The notes below the pieces were generated by a model, which saw nothing but the letters and a program-made list of their open reading frames with translations, was not told the origin of the DNA and did not search any database. Position numbers and translations under genes: made by a program. DNA of 64,000 nt from Anthopleura xanthogrammica (Eukaryota > Cnidaria > Anthozoa > Actiniaria > Actiniidae). Location of the stretch: NCBI GenBank assembly GCA_964019055.1, contig OZ025207.1, forward strand, positions 10,057,548 to 10,121,547, given 5' to 3'. Shown piece after piece: positions 44,777 to 54,948 of this stretch; position 1 is the stretch's first letter, and each line of letters opens with the position of its first letter.

Positions 44777-47483
44777 ACCGCGAATGAGATTTGTTTTTAT
44801 ATTATATATTGTGAAGGTAGACTGTTTTTGGAAGGAACATGCAAATATCTAAACATTTTTTTATAAGAACAGTTCAATTCGTACACAAAAGAAAAACTCA
44901 TCCTGTATTCTACTCGGCCTCATGCAGTCCTACTCTTGAGATACACAGCTATTTCAAAAAGAAAAGTTTGAAGGAGCGAACGGCGATTGGCCAATATTCT
45001 CCCCACCCCAATTTGTACCAGCCCCCTTCTAATACTAATAATGAACGGTACTTTACTAATTATGATCTTGAGATGCAAACTAGAGAGACTAAAATCAAGC
45101 GCTTGCATCCATACTGAAGCTTGGCCGGTTTTCACTTTCACTTGAGGCGGAATCGGATCGAGTCGGAAGCAGTCCATGTGTAAAATTGCATGCATGAGCA
45201 AACAAATATATAGAAAAACGTTTGGGCATTTTGCGCAAGCTTTCATGCTGCGCCTCGTAGTAAAAGGCCGCATTTTTGATTTCTGCTCTTTAAAAAGAGT
45301 AAAGGACTGGCAAATCCAAGAATACTTAACCAGTATCTTGAAAGGGTGGGGGGGGGGGGGGGGGGGAGAGAATTTAAGTGCGCGCATGCACAAACCCCAG
45401 TTCTGCCGTATTAGAATAGAATATTTACGGGACTTTCTTACGCGGCATCCCTGTTGGTCGGAGCAGTAGGTCCCCCCCACGCATAGCTTCGCATTCAAAC
45501 GCTTCAGGGTAAGTTTGAACTTACATAAATATACAACGGTTTTTATGGGAATAAACATGACTGCCGCGTGATAAAAACCATTGACTTTTTTGTGGATATC
45601 AAACCAAGCTAGAACCGTAGACAAAATAAAACCACGGAATATATTTTTATCAACAACCGCGCAAAGCTGGCCGGCTATAATCGGTTTCTTGGCTACTGTA
45701 TAATTAGATTGGCACCTGCACGTGATGGTTTGAGGCTTGCGTGCAGAGGTCACGTCGGAGACGACGGAAACGACGGAGACAAAATCAGGTAACTAAGGAC
45801 GAACTTGGAATGTTCAAAACCGCTTCTATTTTTAAATGTTTTAATTTATTCTTCGTGTTTAATCAAAAGACCAAATGGGCATTATTTTAATCATTTCAAT
45901 GTTTCATTGTATTTATCTGCGTTTCTGTATCTTATTTCAATATATTTCATTGATAATGTTGTAACGGATTTTAAATCAATTCATTGCATTTTTATTTCAC
46001 TTCATCTCATCTCATCTCATTTTATTTATTTCATTATTTCGTTTTTATTTTATTTTCGATTAGTCTTTTCAAGGATAAAAACACCAGAAATCTTTTAAAA
46101 AGCCTGACTTTTTTTTAGCGATTTCGATCATATTAAAACAGATGAAGGTACTACAATATCCCACTATAACTGGAATGCTTTCCTAGTTATCGTATTCTCT
46201 ATTCAGTTTCATGCTCGCGGAATTCCTTTCTGTATCAGTTTCTGGACAAATTTCTAAAACAAAACTTATACCTCCCAATTAAAATAGTCTCCTGAACCAT
46301 ACAAATACATATAGACTAAAAATTTATTTCTAATTTCATGTTTTGTAATGTTTAATTTATTTTTAAACGAATCTTGGCGTATGTTAATGTTACCATATAT
46401 AACAGTTTAAAAATATCTTTTATCATGTTTAGTATCATCTTTGTTCAATCAACCGGTTTACTCCTAGCTTTTCTTTCTCTTTAAGTTCCCAACTTGTTTT
46501 CCCCAATTATGAATGAGATTCACTATAGGTAAGAATATGGGCTTTATCTTTCTTTTTCCTCTATTTTATCATAATATTTCAACTTCTCGTATTTGGGTTT
46601 CAGTCGGCTTTCATCAATGCGCTCAAAAATAAAAATTATTATGATTGATCAAACAAATAAATTATATACGCACGAGGCCTTGAGAAGATAATGATCATGT
46701 ATGTTATACAAACACAGCATATGGCAAGACTGAGGTACCACATGGAGTTTTACAATGATCGAGTCTTCACAAACGTTAGCTCAATGACAACAAACTATTT
46801 CTGTTTTAAAGAAAAAAAATTCTAGTTTATTCCAAAGAAAATATGAATCCATTGTTACCATGAGATGCCATGGTGAATATCTCAGTGATCTTCTTTGTAT
46901 TTAATGCAAAGCTGTTGGTTACTACGCTCTTTTTATAAAACAAACTTATTTATATATTTTTGTATTAGTTCTGTACGAGTGAGTCTTAGCTTGAGGAAGA
47001 GAGAGTTACTCTTTAAGTATGGAATGGATGAAAGAAAGTTATAGAAAAAAACCGTGAAACTCCGGCATTATTTTTTTGAACGCAAGCTTAGCCCGTCTGA
47101 GTTGGCAGTTTGCTCTACTTACATGAAAAGAAACGCTAATACAGAGATATTTTTAAAATTTCTTTATCATAATTCACTCAGTTCTCTGCACGAGAAATAT
47201 AATGTTTTTCACAATACATTTCGGCCGTGATTTCTAATTTTTTTTGACTATTTTTTTCTTCCTCTTTTGGGATTTTTTAATAGATTTGCTAAGTAAAGTA
47301 AAGTGTCTTTGCATGCATGTTCTAGATCTGTGATCAGTTTACTTACTTAAACTCAGAGCTTAGTTTCACTGAGGCAGCGAACTAGAATTAACAGTGTGCC
47401 GACAGAGTACCGACAAGTGCTGAGTGCAACGACGATCCATCGTCGCATTTGTAACAGTTTTTTTAAGGCCTATTCATTCTTGA

Positions 47484-48212
47484 TCAGTAATCATTACACG
47501 CGCACTGAAAAGGTCGACCCGAAAGTGCATATTGATCGTATCCAACAACGTGCGGTAAACTCACACAAAGCTGTTTTCCATCGCAATAATATCTCTCACA
47601 GAAAGGACTAACTTCAGCGATAAATCTCTTCCTATCCTCCTCAGACTTTCTCCATGCAGAGTACACTAAATAATCATCCCTGTCAAATTGTGTTGGCCCG
47701 GATCTTGGCGCGTTTTGTGATGATATGTCGTGGCATTCCGCGCCACGGATAATTCCTGCGCGAGTTCCAGGGTCTTCACGAGTCGAGTGGCGTCTGTCAA
47801 CGCGTCTTCCCTTGTTGACTTTAACATTGCGGCGACTAAAATCACCCCGACCGAAGCTCTCAGCATATTTCTTATGAATCTGCCAGTAACAGGATTTACC
47901 AGGCGGTGCGAGTTCTCCTTTCACAAAGCATTCATGAATGGATAAATTATGACGAACAGTGTTCTTCCAGCCGGCACGAGATTTTGTAAAATCGGCGAAC
48001 GCATCCTCAATAAAATGGTAAATTTCTCCAAGGGTTGCTTTCTTGATTGGAGAGGAAAGAATAGCAAGGGAGATTATAGCCTTGAATGTCATTGGTATCT
48101 TGTGCTGAAGTGGAATGTCGCTATTTACGGAGAGATCGCCATCGTCCGCCTTCTTCCGCTCTATCGTACTTCCCCCACCAATATCACGTTTCTCTTCTTC
48201 CATTGCTTTCAA
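47484..48212 (-). CDS. Divergent forkhead (Fox) transcription factor, single exon
   Basis: Intronless frame of 242 residues from ATG 48212 to the stop at 47484. The forkhead domain covers about residues 38-128. The usual opening KPPYSYIALI is replaced by IPMTFKAIISLAIL. Helix 3 is well kept as WKNTVRHNLSIHECF, and wing 1 is GKSCYWQI. Wing 2 is basic (GRGDFSRRNVKVNKGRR), a likely nuclear localisation signal. The tail is short (about 100 residues) and Cys-containing, without a motif I can name. The fold and DNA-binding role are firm; the Fox class cannot be assigned by eye because the N-terminal helix is so divergent. Its single exon contrasts with the intron-rich neighbours and fits either an intronless Fox clade or a retrocopy. 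A TATA box lies about 100 bases upstream. Confidence 0.9.
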   Translation of the reverse strand: MKAMEEEKRDIGGGSTIERKKADDGDLSVNSDIPLQHKIPMTFKAIISLAILSSPIKKATLGEIYHFIEDAFADFTKSRAGWKNTVRHNLSIHECFVKGELAPPGKSCYWQIHKKYAESFGRGDFSRRNVKVNKGRRVDRRHSTREDPGTRAGIIRGAECHDISSQNAPRSGPTQFDRDDYLVYSAWRKSEEDRKRFIAEVSPFCERYYCDGKQLCVSLPHVVGYDQYALSGRPFQCACNDY

Positions 48213-48308
48213 TTTGAATGACTTTCAAAACAAATGCTTCGAACCAAAGGATTACATTACACTAGTGTGCAAGTTAAAGAGTGGGAAACTAATTCCTCGG
48301 ATCACTCG

Positions 48309-48317
48309 CTTTATATA
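48309..48317 (-). promoter_or_regulatory. TATA box for the forkhead gene
   Basis: TATATAAAG on the minus strand, 97-105 bases upstream of the ATG at 48212. This would place the start site near 48285-48280, with a 5' UTR of about 70 bases. Confidence 0.55.
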
Positions 48318-48319
48318 TC

Positions 48320-51141
48320 CAAAAAATCCCTTAATACCAGCAAGCGATGATTCAGCAATCAACTATAGCTCTTCCACATCAGCAACACTGTCGACTACTT
48401 ACAACTGCAGTCTAACTTAAAGCCCCACAAACTGGTATCTAAGCACCCAACACTGACCCGAAAACACCGATTGAACTTCTTTCCTTATTCATGAGTCTAC
48501 CTCCATGGGGGATCGAAAATCCTCGAGCCGAAAGGACTCGTTTTTACTCGAGTTGAATATGATCACCAGCAATTTTAGACGTCTCACTGACCACATTTAT
48601 TGCTTTGGCTGTGCGACTTTTCAGGTAGTTGATTGGTTTTATTCTAGAAACCTTTTAATTAAAAAGTAAACTTGTTTTTTTTTTTGGCTGAAAAAAACTT
48701 TAAGGAATCACTAAACACACATGAAATTGTCCACGTTTTAGTAAAAAAATGAAAGTTTAGATTCCAACAAAAACCGTTACCCTCATTCACTAGTTTAAAA
48801 AAAGCCCGTTTGTTCAAGAATATTGTTAATTTTTGCTTTAGAAATAAAGAATCTTTCATTTTCAAGCAACTGAAATCGCATTAAAAATTTAGCTGTTAGC
48901 TGGATATCTTTATTTATTGCCCTCGACGTTCAAGTCATTAATGGTCGGGTTTTTTCCAATTTCAAAGGAGTTGTTTTGGTTTGAGCTTATTTGTGTTTAT
49001 CTTAACTTGCTAACAAATAAAATGCTAGCATTAAAATAAGAAGGTTTTTTTTCATAGTTTATTCCGTCAAAACAGAATTACTGTGAGTCAAGTTATCAGT
49101 TTCAAGAATAAAATTTCATTTCCCGGCCGCTACTGACATTAAACCACTACTAACTGTTTGCCCCACTTTCAAAACTTCAACCATTTCAAACCCTCCAAAC
49201 TTATCGGACTCTCACTACGACAAAATAATATTCACCTGTCGACAATACAGTCGGCCAAAAAAGTGAGTATCATAAAGTTCAAATTTTCAAGAAATTAGCT
49301 TTTATTTTTGTTCCTTGCACAATTGGGGGCATGTCTACAACTTAGTGATCACCCGCGAATCCCTCAGCAGTAAGCCAAGCTTTATTAGTCGTGTTTACCT
49401 TGGACTACGAAAGTGTTGTTCAATTAAAGACATATACAAGTCTCGTCTGAATTGCGGAAGCACATTTTGATGGGCAATTAGCAATCATACGAAGAATGTT
49501 TGAACCCAAACCTAATGTTTTGAACACATTTCTTGAAGAGAAAGATTAGAGTAAAGAGATCCGGCGAGAGAAAGGGAGAAGGAGAGAGCAGGTAATCAGT
49601 TAACCAACTGTGGAGCTTGACTCCTATGTCCTAAAATAACAACGATTCTTAGGTCTCATTATTTTTCTTGTCCCTAATATCATCCAAAATTAAGACGAAA
49701 TTAAAATTCTGACTATCTTTGCGATTCTAAATTCCAAAGCAGCAACTTTAGGTAGCTAGACAAAAACCTGGTTTACTGATCATCTCGGTGTCAGTTTATT
49801 CTCACGGGTGTGTAATAATTTAGTCATGCAAAACCATATATCGGCCAAAGCATGGCCCTCAGCTGGTACTACAGTATTTTTTTTATGTTTAGATCATGAG
49901 TGCATGGCTAGCTGCTGGTCATTTATCTTGCTATGACCCCTACTAAGCTACTAGTATTTCTATGCCCTAATTGTCACTTGTTTACGTCCTTTCGTTAACT
50001 TGACGAACTAATGAGTCTCTTGAGGGCACCTTTTTATGCACTTTTACTCTAATGTTATATTCTATGAGCCTCTGTTTAACGGTGAAAACTGGGCTTTGAC
50101 GTGTGCCTTTGCATCGATGTCAATTACGAGAGATGTTGCATTCAAAGAAGTTGTATCAATGATTCTCTTAGATAGCGTATTACTGCATGAATTCGTCCTT
50201 TCCCAAGCACACTTCATTTGCGCTCACCTTCTGTGGGTTACTTTTAGTCTACCTCCCGCTGAAATAACGAGTTTATTCCTGACCAATCTTTCATTTGAAG
50301 AAACTTTTACGAAAAGCGCTCAAATAAAAGCTACTTGCTATATATCCGTGCATTTCACACTTGTGTTGCGGTTAACAACCTCCCCGTGAAATTTATGTAA
50401 CAACCGGCCCTTGAACACACCTCAAAAATGTTCACTGGATGGCAAGACCTTCAAAGGGATGATGGCTTTGATCCTAGGGAGGAGGTGCAGAGATGGAATT
50501 TATTTTTTTCAAATTTCCTCCGGCCTTGGTTCTGGTCCTTTGAAAAATTTAGGTGACCGTAGCAGTAATGGTAAGATTTTCCTTTATGACCTTGTTTTCC
50601 ATGCGTGGACGAATAACAGGTCACGTTACGTTATATCGGAATCATTGGGAAATGATCCCATGAACTGTTAATAAGTTACTTTTACAGTCAAATTGAAATT
50701 TGAAAGTTTCGTTTCATTTTTGTAAGATTCAAAACAAACTTGAAATCAAATTTGAAAAAATAAATGAAATCTCGCAACCTCGTTATAGGAACGCATGAGC
50801 TGGTTTGATTGTAAATCATCTTTAAAAGGAACTGAATATTCTCCTTCTTCTCATCTTAGGGCCTTAAATGTCCCGCGCTATCCTAATGAGGGCCACTGGA
50901 AAACGAAAACCCATGAAGCCCTTTCATTGGATTTCCTTTGCCCACGCATGGAAAACAAGATCGTAAAGGAAGACACTACCATTTTGCATAATATACTTTC
51001 TTTAATGATGGGGGAGATGACCGATTTAGCGAAAGCTAATCTTACATTGGGCCATCACTGAAATAAAAAATAAGAAAAATGCAAATATAAAGAATGAAAA
51101 AAATGTAAGATAGAAAGAAAAGAAAGAATATATATAAATAG
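48320..51141. other. Intergenic, nothing recognised
   Basis: AT-rich DNA. Open frames at 50036-50389, 50411-50671 and 50795-51061 lie in series on the plus strand and are mildly protein-like, but carry no known motif and do not share clear splice sites. Confidence 0.5.
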
Positions 51142-51334
51142 ATTACAGTGAGGACACTCGAACCATGAACACTTGATATTTTTATATTTTTTATTTTATG
51201 AACTTTCTACTGCTTCAAACCTTCTGAAAATGAAGCACTGAACTCAAATAATCTTATTGTTCAAAATAAATCATATTTCCAATCGATTCACACAAGGGAT
51301 AAAGTGTTCACGGTTCGAGTGTCCTCACCGTAAT
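51142..51334. mobile_element. Tc1/mariner-like MITE
   Basis: 33-base inverted ends (51142-51174 and 51302-51334) differ at two positions. They begin ATTACAGTGAGGACACTCG and end CGAGTGTCCTCACCGTAAT. A TA dinucleotide abuts each CAGTG/CACCG end, as expected for mariner insertion. 193 bp, no ORF. Confidence 0.8.
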
Positions 51335-51404
51335 AGGTGATTAAATGTAATAAATATAGGCAACTATTTCTCTAATAATAAAATACTAAGAAAAATTATA
51401 AATT

Positions 51405-53500
51405 CTTCACAAAATGTTTATATAAGTCAGTTCTAAATTTCTTGAAATTGGAGGTTTTCCTGAGTTCAGCTGGTAAAGGGCTAGTGTTGTAAGCCTTTGT
51501 GCCACTGTAACGCAATGTTCTTCTACTGATACATAGTTTAACTTTAGGAATCCATTATTCATTATTTGTGGTGCTTCTTGAACATTGTCCTGTTGGTAAC
51601 TGTTGACTTCAAATGAAACATCGGTCACAGGGATACTGAGGAACCATGTTGTTAAGAGCTTTGTCATAGATGGGAAGATTCCTTTACTTAACGTTTTAGC
51701 TACTTTATCAATGTGAGATTTCCAGATAAGATTTTTATCATTACGCCAAGATTTTTCGGGGTTGGTATTTAATTTGTCAGTTTGGTATCGTTGTAATAGA
51801 CGTCAAGATCACTATTTTGTCTAGTTGCTTTTTGGTAAGTTGATATTAACATTGTTTTCGTTTTCTCGTGATCCGATGACCATGTTATTTTCATTGCACA
51901 AATTATGTACATTGAACAAGTCTTGAGTTCAGTAATGTAATATATTGAGTTAGTCAACTGTCTTTGCACTAGTGTGAATTGTAGAATCATCAGCATACAT
52001 GTCAATATTAGAAGTATAACCTATAATGGAAGATCATTGATAAATACGATGAAAAGCAATGGTCCTAATATACTACCTTGCGGTACACCATAGCAGACTG
52101 GTTTCTTGAATGAAAAATTTTCCTCTACCTTATAATTATGTCTTGAACCTAGATAACATCAAATGGTCACAACGATAAATTGAAAGTTTCTGAATAAGTA
52201 TTTCTAAGTCTACCATGTCAAATTCTTTGGAAAATGAACAAACACTATCCCACAAGACCATTTTCGATATTGGAAGTCCAGATGTCCATGAGTCGGCTTA
52301 ATAAACCTGTCTCACAGGAATGATTATTTCTGAAGCCTGATTGGGCAGCATGCAGCAGGTTATGTTGAACAAGGAAACTGTAGAAGCAGTTGTGAACATG
52401 GCGTTCAAGAATATTGCTCACAGCACAAAGTATAGATATTGGCCTGTATAGTTGTTGACACTGGACATCGCTGCGACTTCAAGACTTGTGAACTGGAACA
52501 TAGAAGCCATTTGTTAGACTTTTATTGAAAATTGTAGTTAAAAGCTGAGCAATTGCTTTTGCAGATATTTTAAGAATTTTTGAACTTTTAAGTTAACTTA
52601 AAAGCCATCAAGTCCGAGAACCTTTATTATGTCCAGGTTGAAAAGAATGAGATTCCAAAGCAAATTTAGTAGACATCAGAGGAACAGAAAATTCTGAATC
52701 ATTAATTAATTATCTTGGAATTTACCAGTTCTTTCAATCTATCAAGGTTAGGAGTAAGATGTTGTTTTGAGATATATTGATCAACAATGGAAGAAAAGAA
52801 GTCATTGAAGCACTCACCATTCTCCTTCAGTAGGATCTGTAACGTGCTGTTATTAGAATCAACCATTGATTGATTTAAAATGATCCCTCTCAGACATGTA
52901 TTGAAGGATCAGTTAACCACTTGGGTTGGTGCTTTCTTTTTACGCGCCTTTGTTTCTATGGTAGGTGCTTATCAATTGCGGCTTAGAGAATAATTTATAC
53001 CACATGTCCAGGCAGTCATCCACGTCTTCAAATATATATACACTCCAAGGTACTTGAGATAAATCATTTTTGAAACGTGTTTCATCAAAATGCTTGTAGC
53101 ATCGGTATTTCATCTTGGTATGTGAGCCGGTGTTTTAAACCAAAAGAGCTCTTAAATACAAAGCAAGTTGGGAAATGGTCACTAATCCCAATATTTGGAA
53201 CTTTGGAGCTTCTAATTTTGTGTGGAGCTGTCGTAAAAAACATGATCAACAAGGGTTGATTGATGTACTATTGCTTACTCTTGTTGGTTCTTTAATGATC
53301 TGGGATAACTATCAAAACACCAATATTAAAATCCCCCATAACAGCCATGTATTAACCTTCTAGGTAGGCATCAGTCAGTGATCCAGGTTTGAACAGGATA
53401 GTCAGGATTTCTATAGGCTGTACATGTATATAAGATGAGAGGGGGAATTTGGTAGACATAATTGCAACTACATAGATTCAATTTCGTTTGTCTCTAAGTC
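51405..53500 (-). pseudogene. Dead non-LTR retrotransposon (endonuclease + reverse transcriptase)
   Basis: Reading the minus strand from about 53500, frames broken by stops and shifts give GDFN (about 53.32 kb) and ISDHFPTC (about 53.18 kb) of the APE-type endonuclease. Then come RVKRKHQPKWLTDP, the RT stretches LLHAAQSGFRNNHSC (about 52.35 kb), [18 protein letters not shown] (about 52.08 kb) and the catalytic box MYADDSTIH (about 51.99 kb). The frame ends in a LINE-typical tail, LRYSGTKAYNT...PAELRK and KKFRTDLYKHF, at about 51.41 kb. It is about 2.1 kb and clearly inactive. The Jockey/CR1-type clade is inferred from domain order. Confidence 0.85.
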
Positions 53501-53521
53501 TCGGTTTCTTCTTTTGTAAGG

Positions 53522-54085
53522 AAGGCTAGGTAGGTAGGTAGGTAGGTAAAACTTTATTTTAACACGCTTGCCCCGTCAACTAATAAGGCTGATTTCCACA
53601 AGGGGCGTGTGGTTACAATGTCATAGAAATGTACTACAATAAATATAAAATTAGGTTAAACTACTTAAAATTGAATATCACAAGCACTAATAAAACCAAT
53701 AAATTTGATATGAATCAGAGAATCAATATAAAAAAGTGTGAGCATTAATTCTGTTGGTGAAAGTCGATAGACTATTGGATTCACGGAAAGCTTCAGGAAG
53801 CGAATTCCACAGTTTTGCTCCGCTATAGGAGAAGCTTTTCTTCATATCATATACTCGGTTTTAGGTAGCGGTATTAAACTGCAGTGAGGTAGAGGAGCCT
53901 CTAAGGTTATAGTGTGTCGTATTGTTCTTACTAGAGAAAAGATCTGCAAGACCACTTGGAGCCAAGCCATTAATCACCCTATACATTTGTTTGGCTTTCG
54001 ACTTTGCTCGCTGTGATTCAAGAGTACTCCATCCTAAGGCATTTAGAGCCTCTATGGCAGGTGTGTCATTGCTCATATTCATTGT
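53522..54085 (-). pseudogene. 3' fragment of a second LINE family with (TACC)n tail
   Basis: Minus-strand frames give ALGWSTLESQRAKSKAKQMY, NGLAPSGLADLF, YNLRGS and, after a shift, KSFSYSGAKLWNSLPEAFR, the conserved C-terminus of cnidarian LINE reverse transcriptases. The element ends TAAAATAAAGTTTTACC followed by TACC repeats (53524-53547). It differs in sequence from the LINE just downstream. Confidence 0.8.
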
Positions 54086-54089
54086 CTTT

Positions 54090-54948
54090 TATATAAATGA
54101 CAATACCACCACCACAGGTTTTTATTTATCGGAAGTTTTTTTTGCTTCTATGTCAGCCATTCTATAGATCGATGTTTAGTGACGTGAATTTCACTTTTTA
54201 GCCAAATTTACACCAAACCTGTTCTGAATATCGAAAGACAATGATAAAATTAGCTTATTTTTAGAATTTTAGCTTGACGCATGAAATATAGATTTTGCGT
54301 CAGTGAAGCGGGTTTAAAAATCTCTAAATTTTACAGAGAATGTATAGGCTCATTAGCGTTTTTGCCACCCAGTAACTTTGAAAGCTGATATCTCGGAAAG
54401 TATTGCATGTAAAGAGCTAAAAATTTCGTAGATTACTTATATCAATGAGATCTTTTAAGTTTTTGGTTCATTTCGTATTTTTCTTGAATTTAAAAGAGCA
54501 AAATATTGCAAACAAAGATTCGCCTATTTTATACCATGCATACCTCCTATTGATATAAACAAACTAGTGGATTATCATGAATCATACTCAGTTTTCATTG
54601 GCTACGCCTCTCTGTCTTCTAATGATAGCGGACTACTACAAAAATTTTCAATACCTCGCTGGCTATTTCCTACCGCTTTCCGACAAGTTCATAGTTTTGA
54701 GTGTTAAAATTAGAACTCGTGCCTTCATGAGTTCAGATGATCCCAAAGAGAGTTTTTCAGTAAATATTATTTATACTCTCTACTTAATGTTCATTCACTA
54801 AAAACCATACTGAAAATACTATTTTGATATGTTGTCTAGGAACAAGCAGGTTAACTGCTCCCTTAACTTTTAAAGGTTCAAAACATTACGCAACGCTGGC
54901 CAAGACACGTGTTTGCCACAGGTAACCCACTTATCGAAAAAAATCAAA
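54090..54948. other. NOB1 upstream region
   Basis: No exon seen. The NOB1 promoter should lie close to 54949, but no TATA box is evident. CAAAATGGCGAC at the start codon resembles a TISU element. Confidence 0.45.

Larger units (their letters stand above)
43215..47483. other. Repeat-rich interval between DDX1 gap and forkhead gene
   Basis: No supportable coding gene. It contains G runs at about 43674-43700 and 45345-45367, a CT-rich G-quadruplex-capable tract at 44745-44776, an inverted repeat at 44270-44465, low-complexity TTTCATTTCATCTCATC DNA near 45990-46050 and plain AT-rich DNA from 46.1 to 47.3 kb. A 277-codon minus-strand frame (44920-45753) crosses a G run and shows no domain. Confidence 0.5.
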
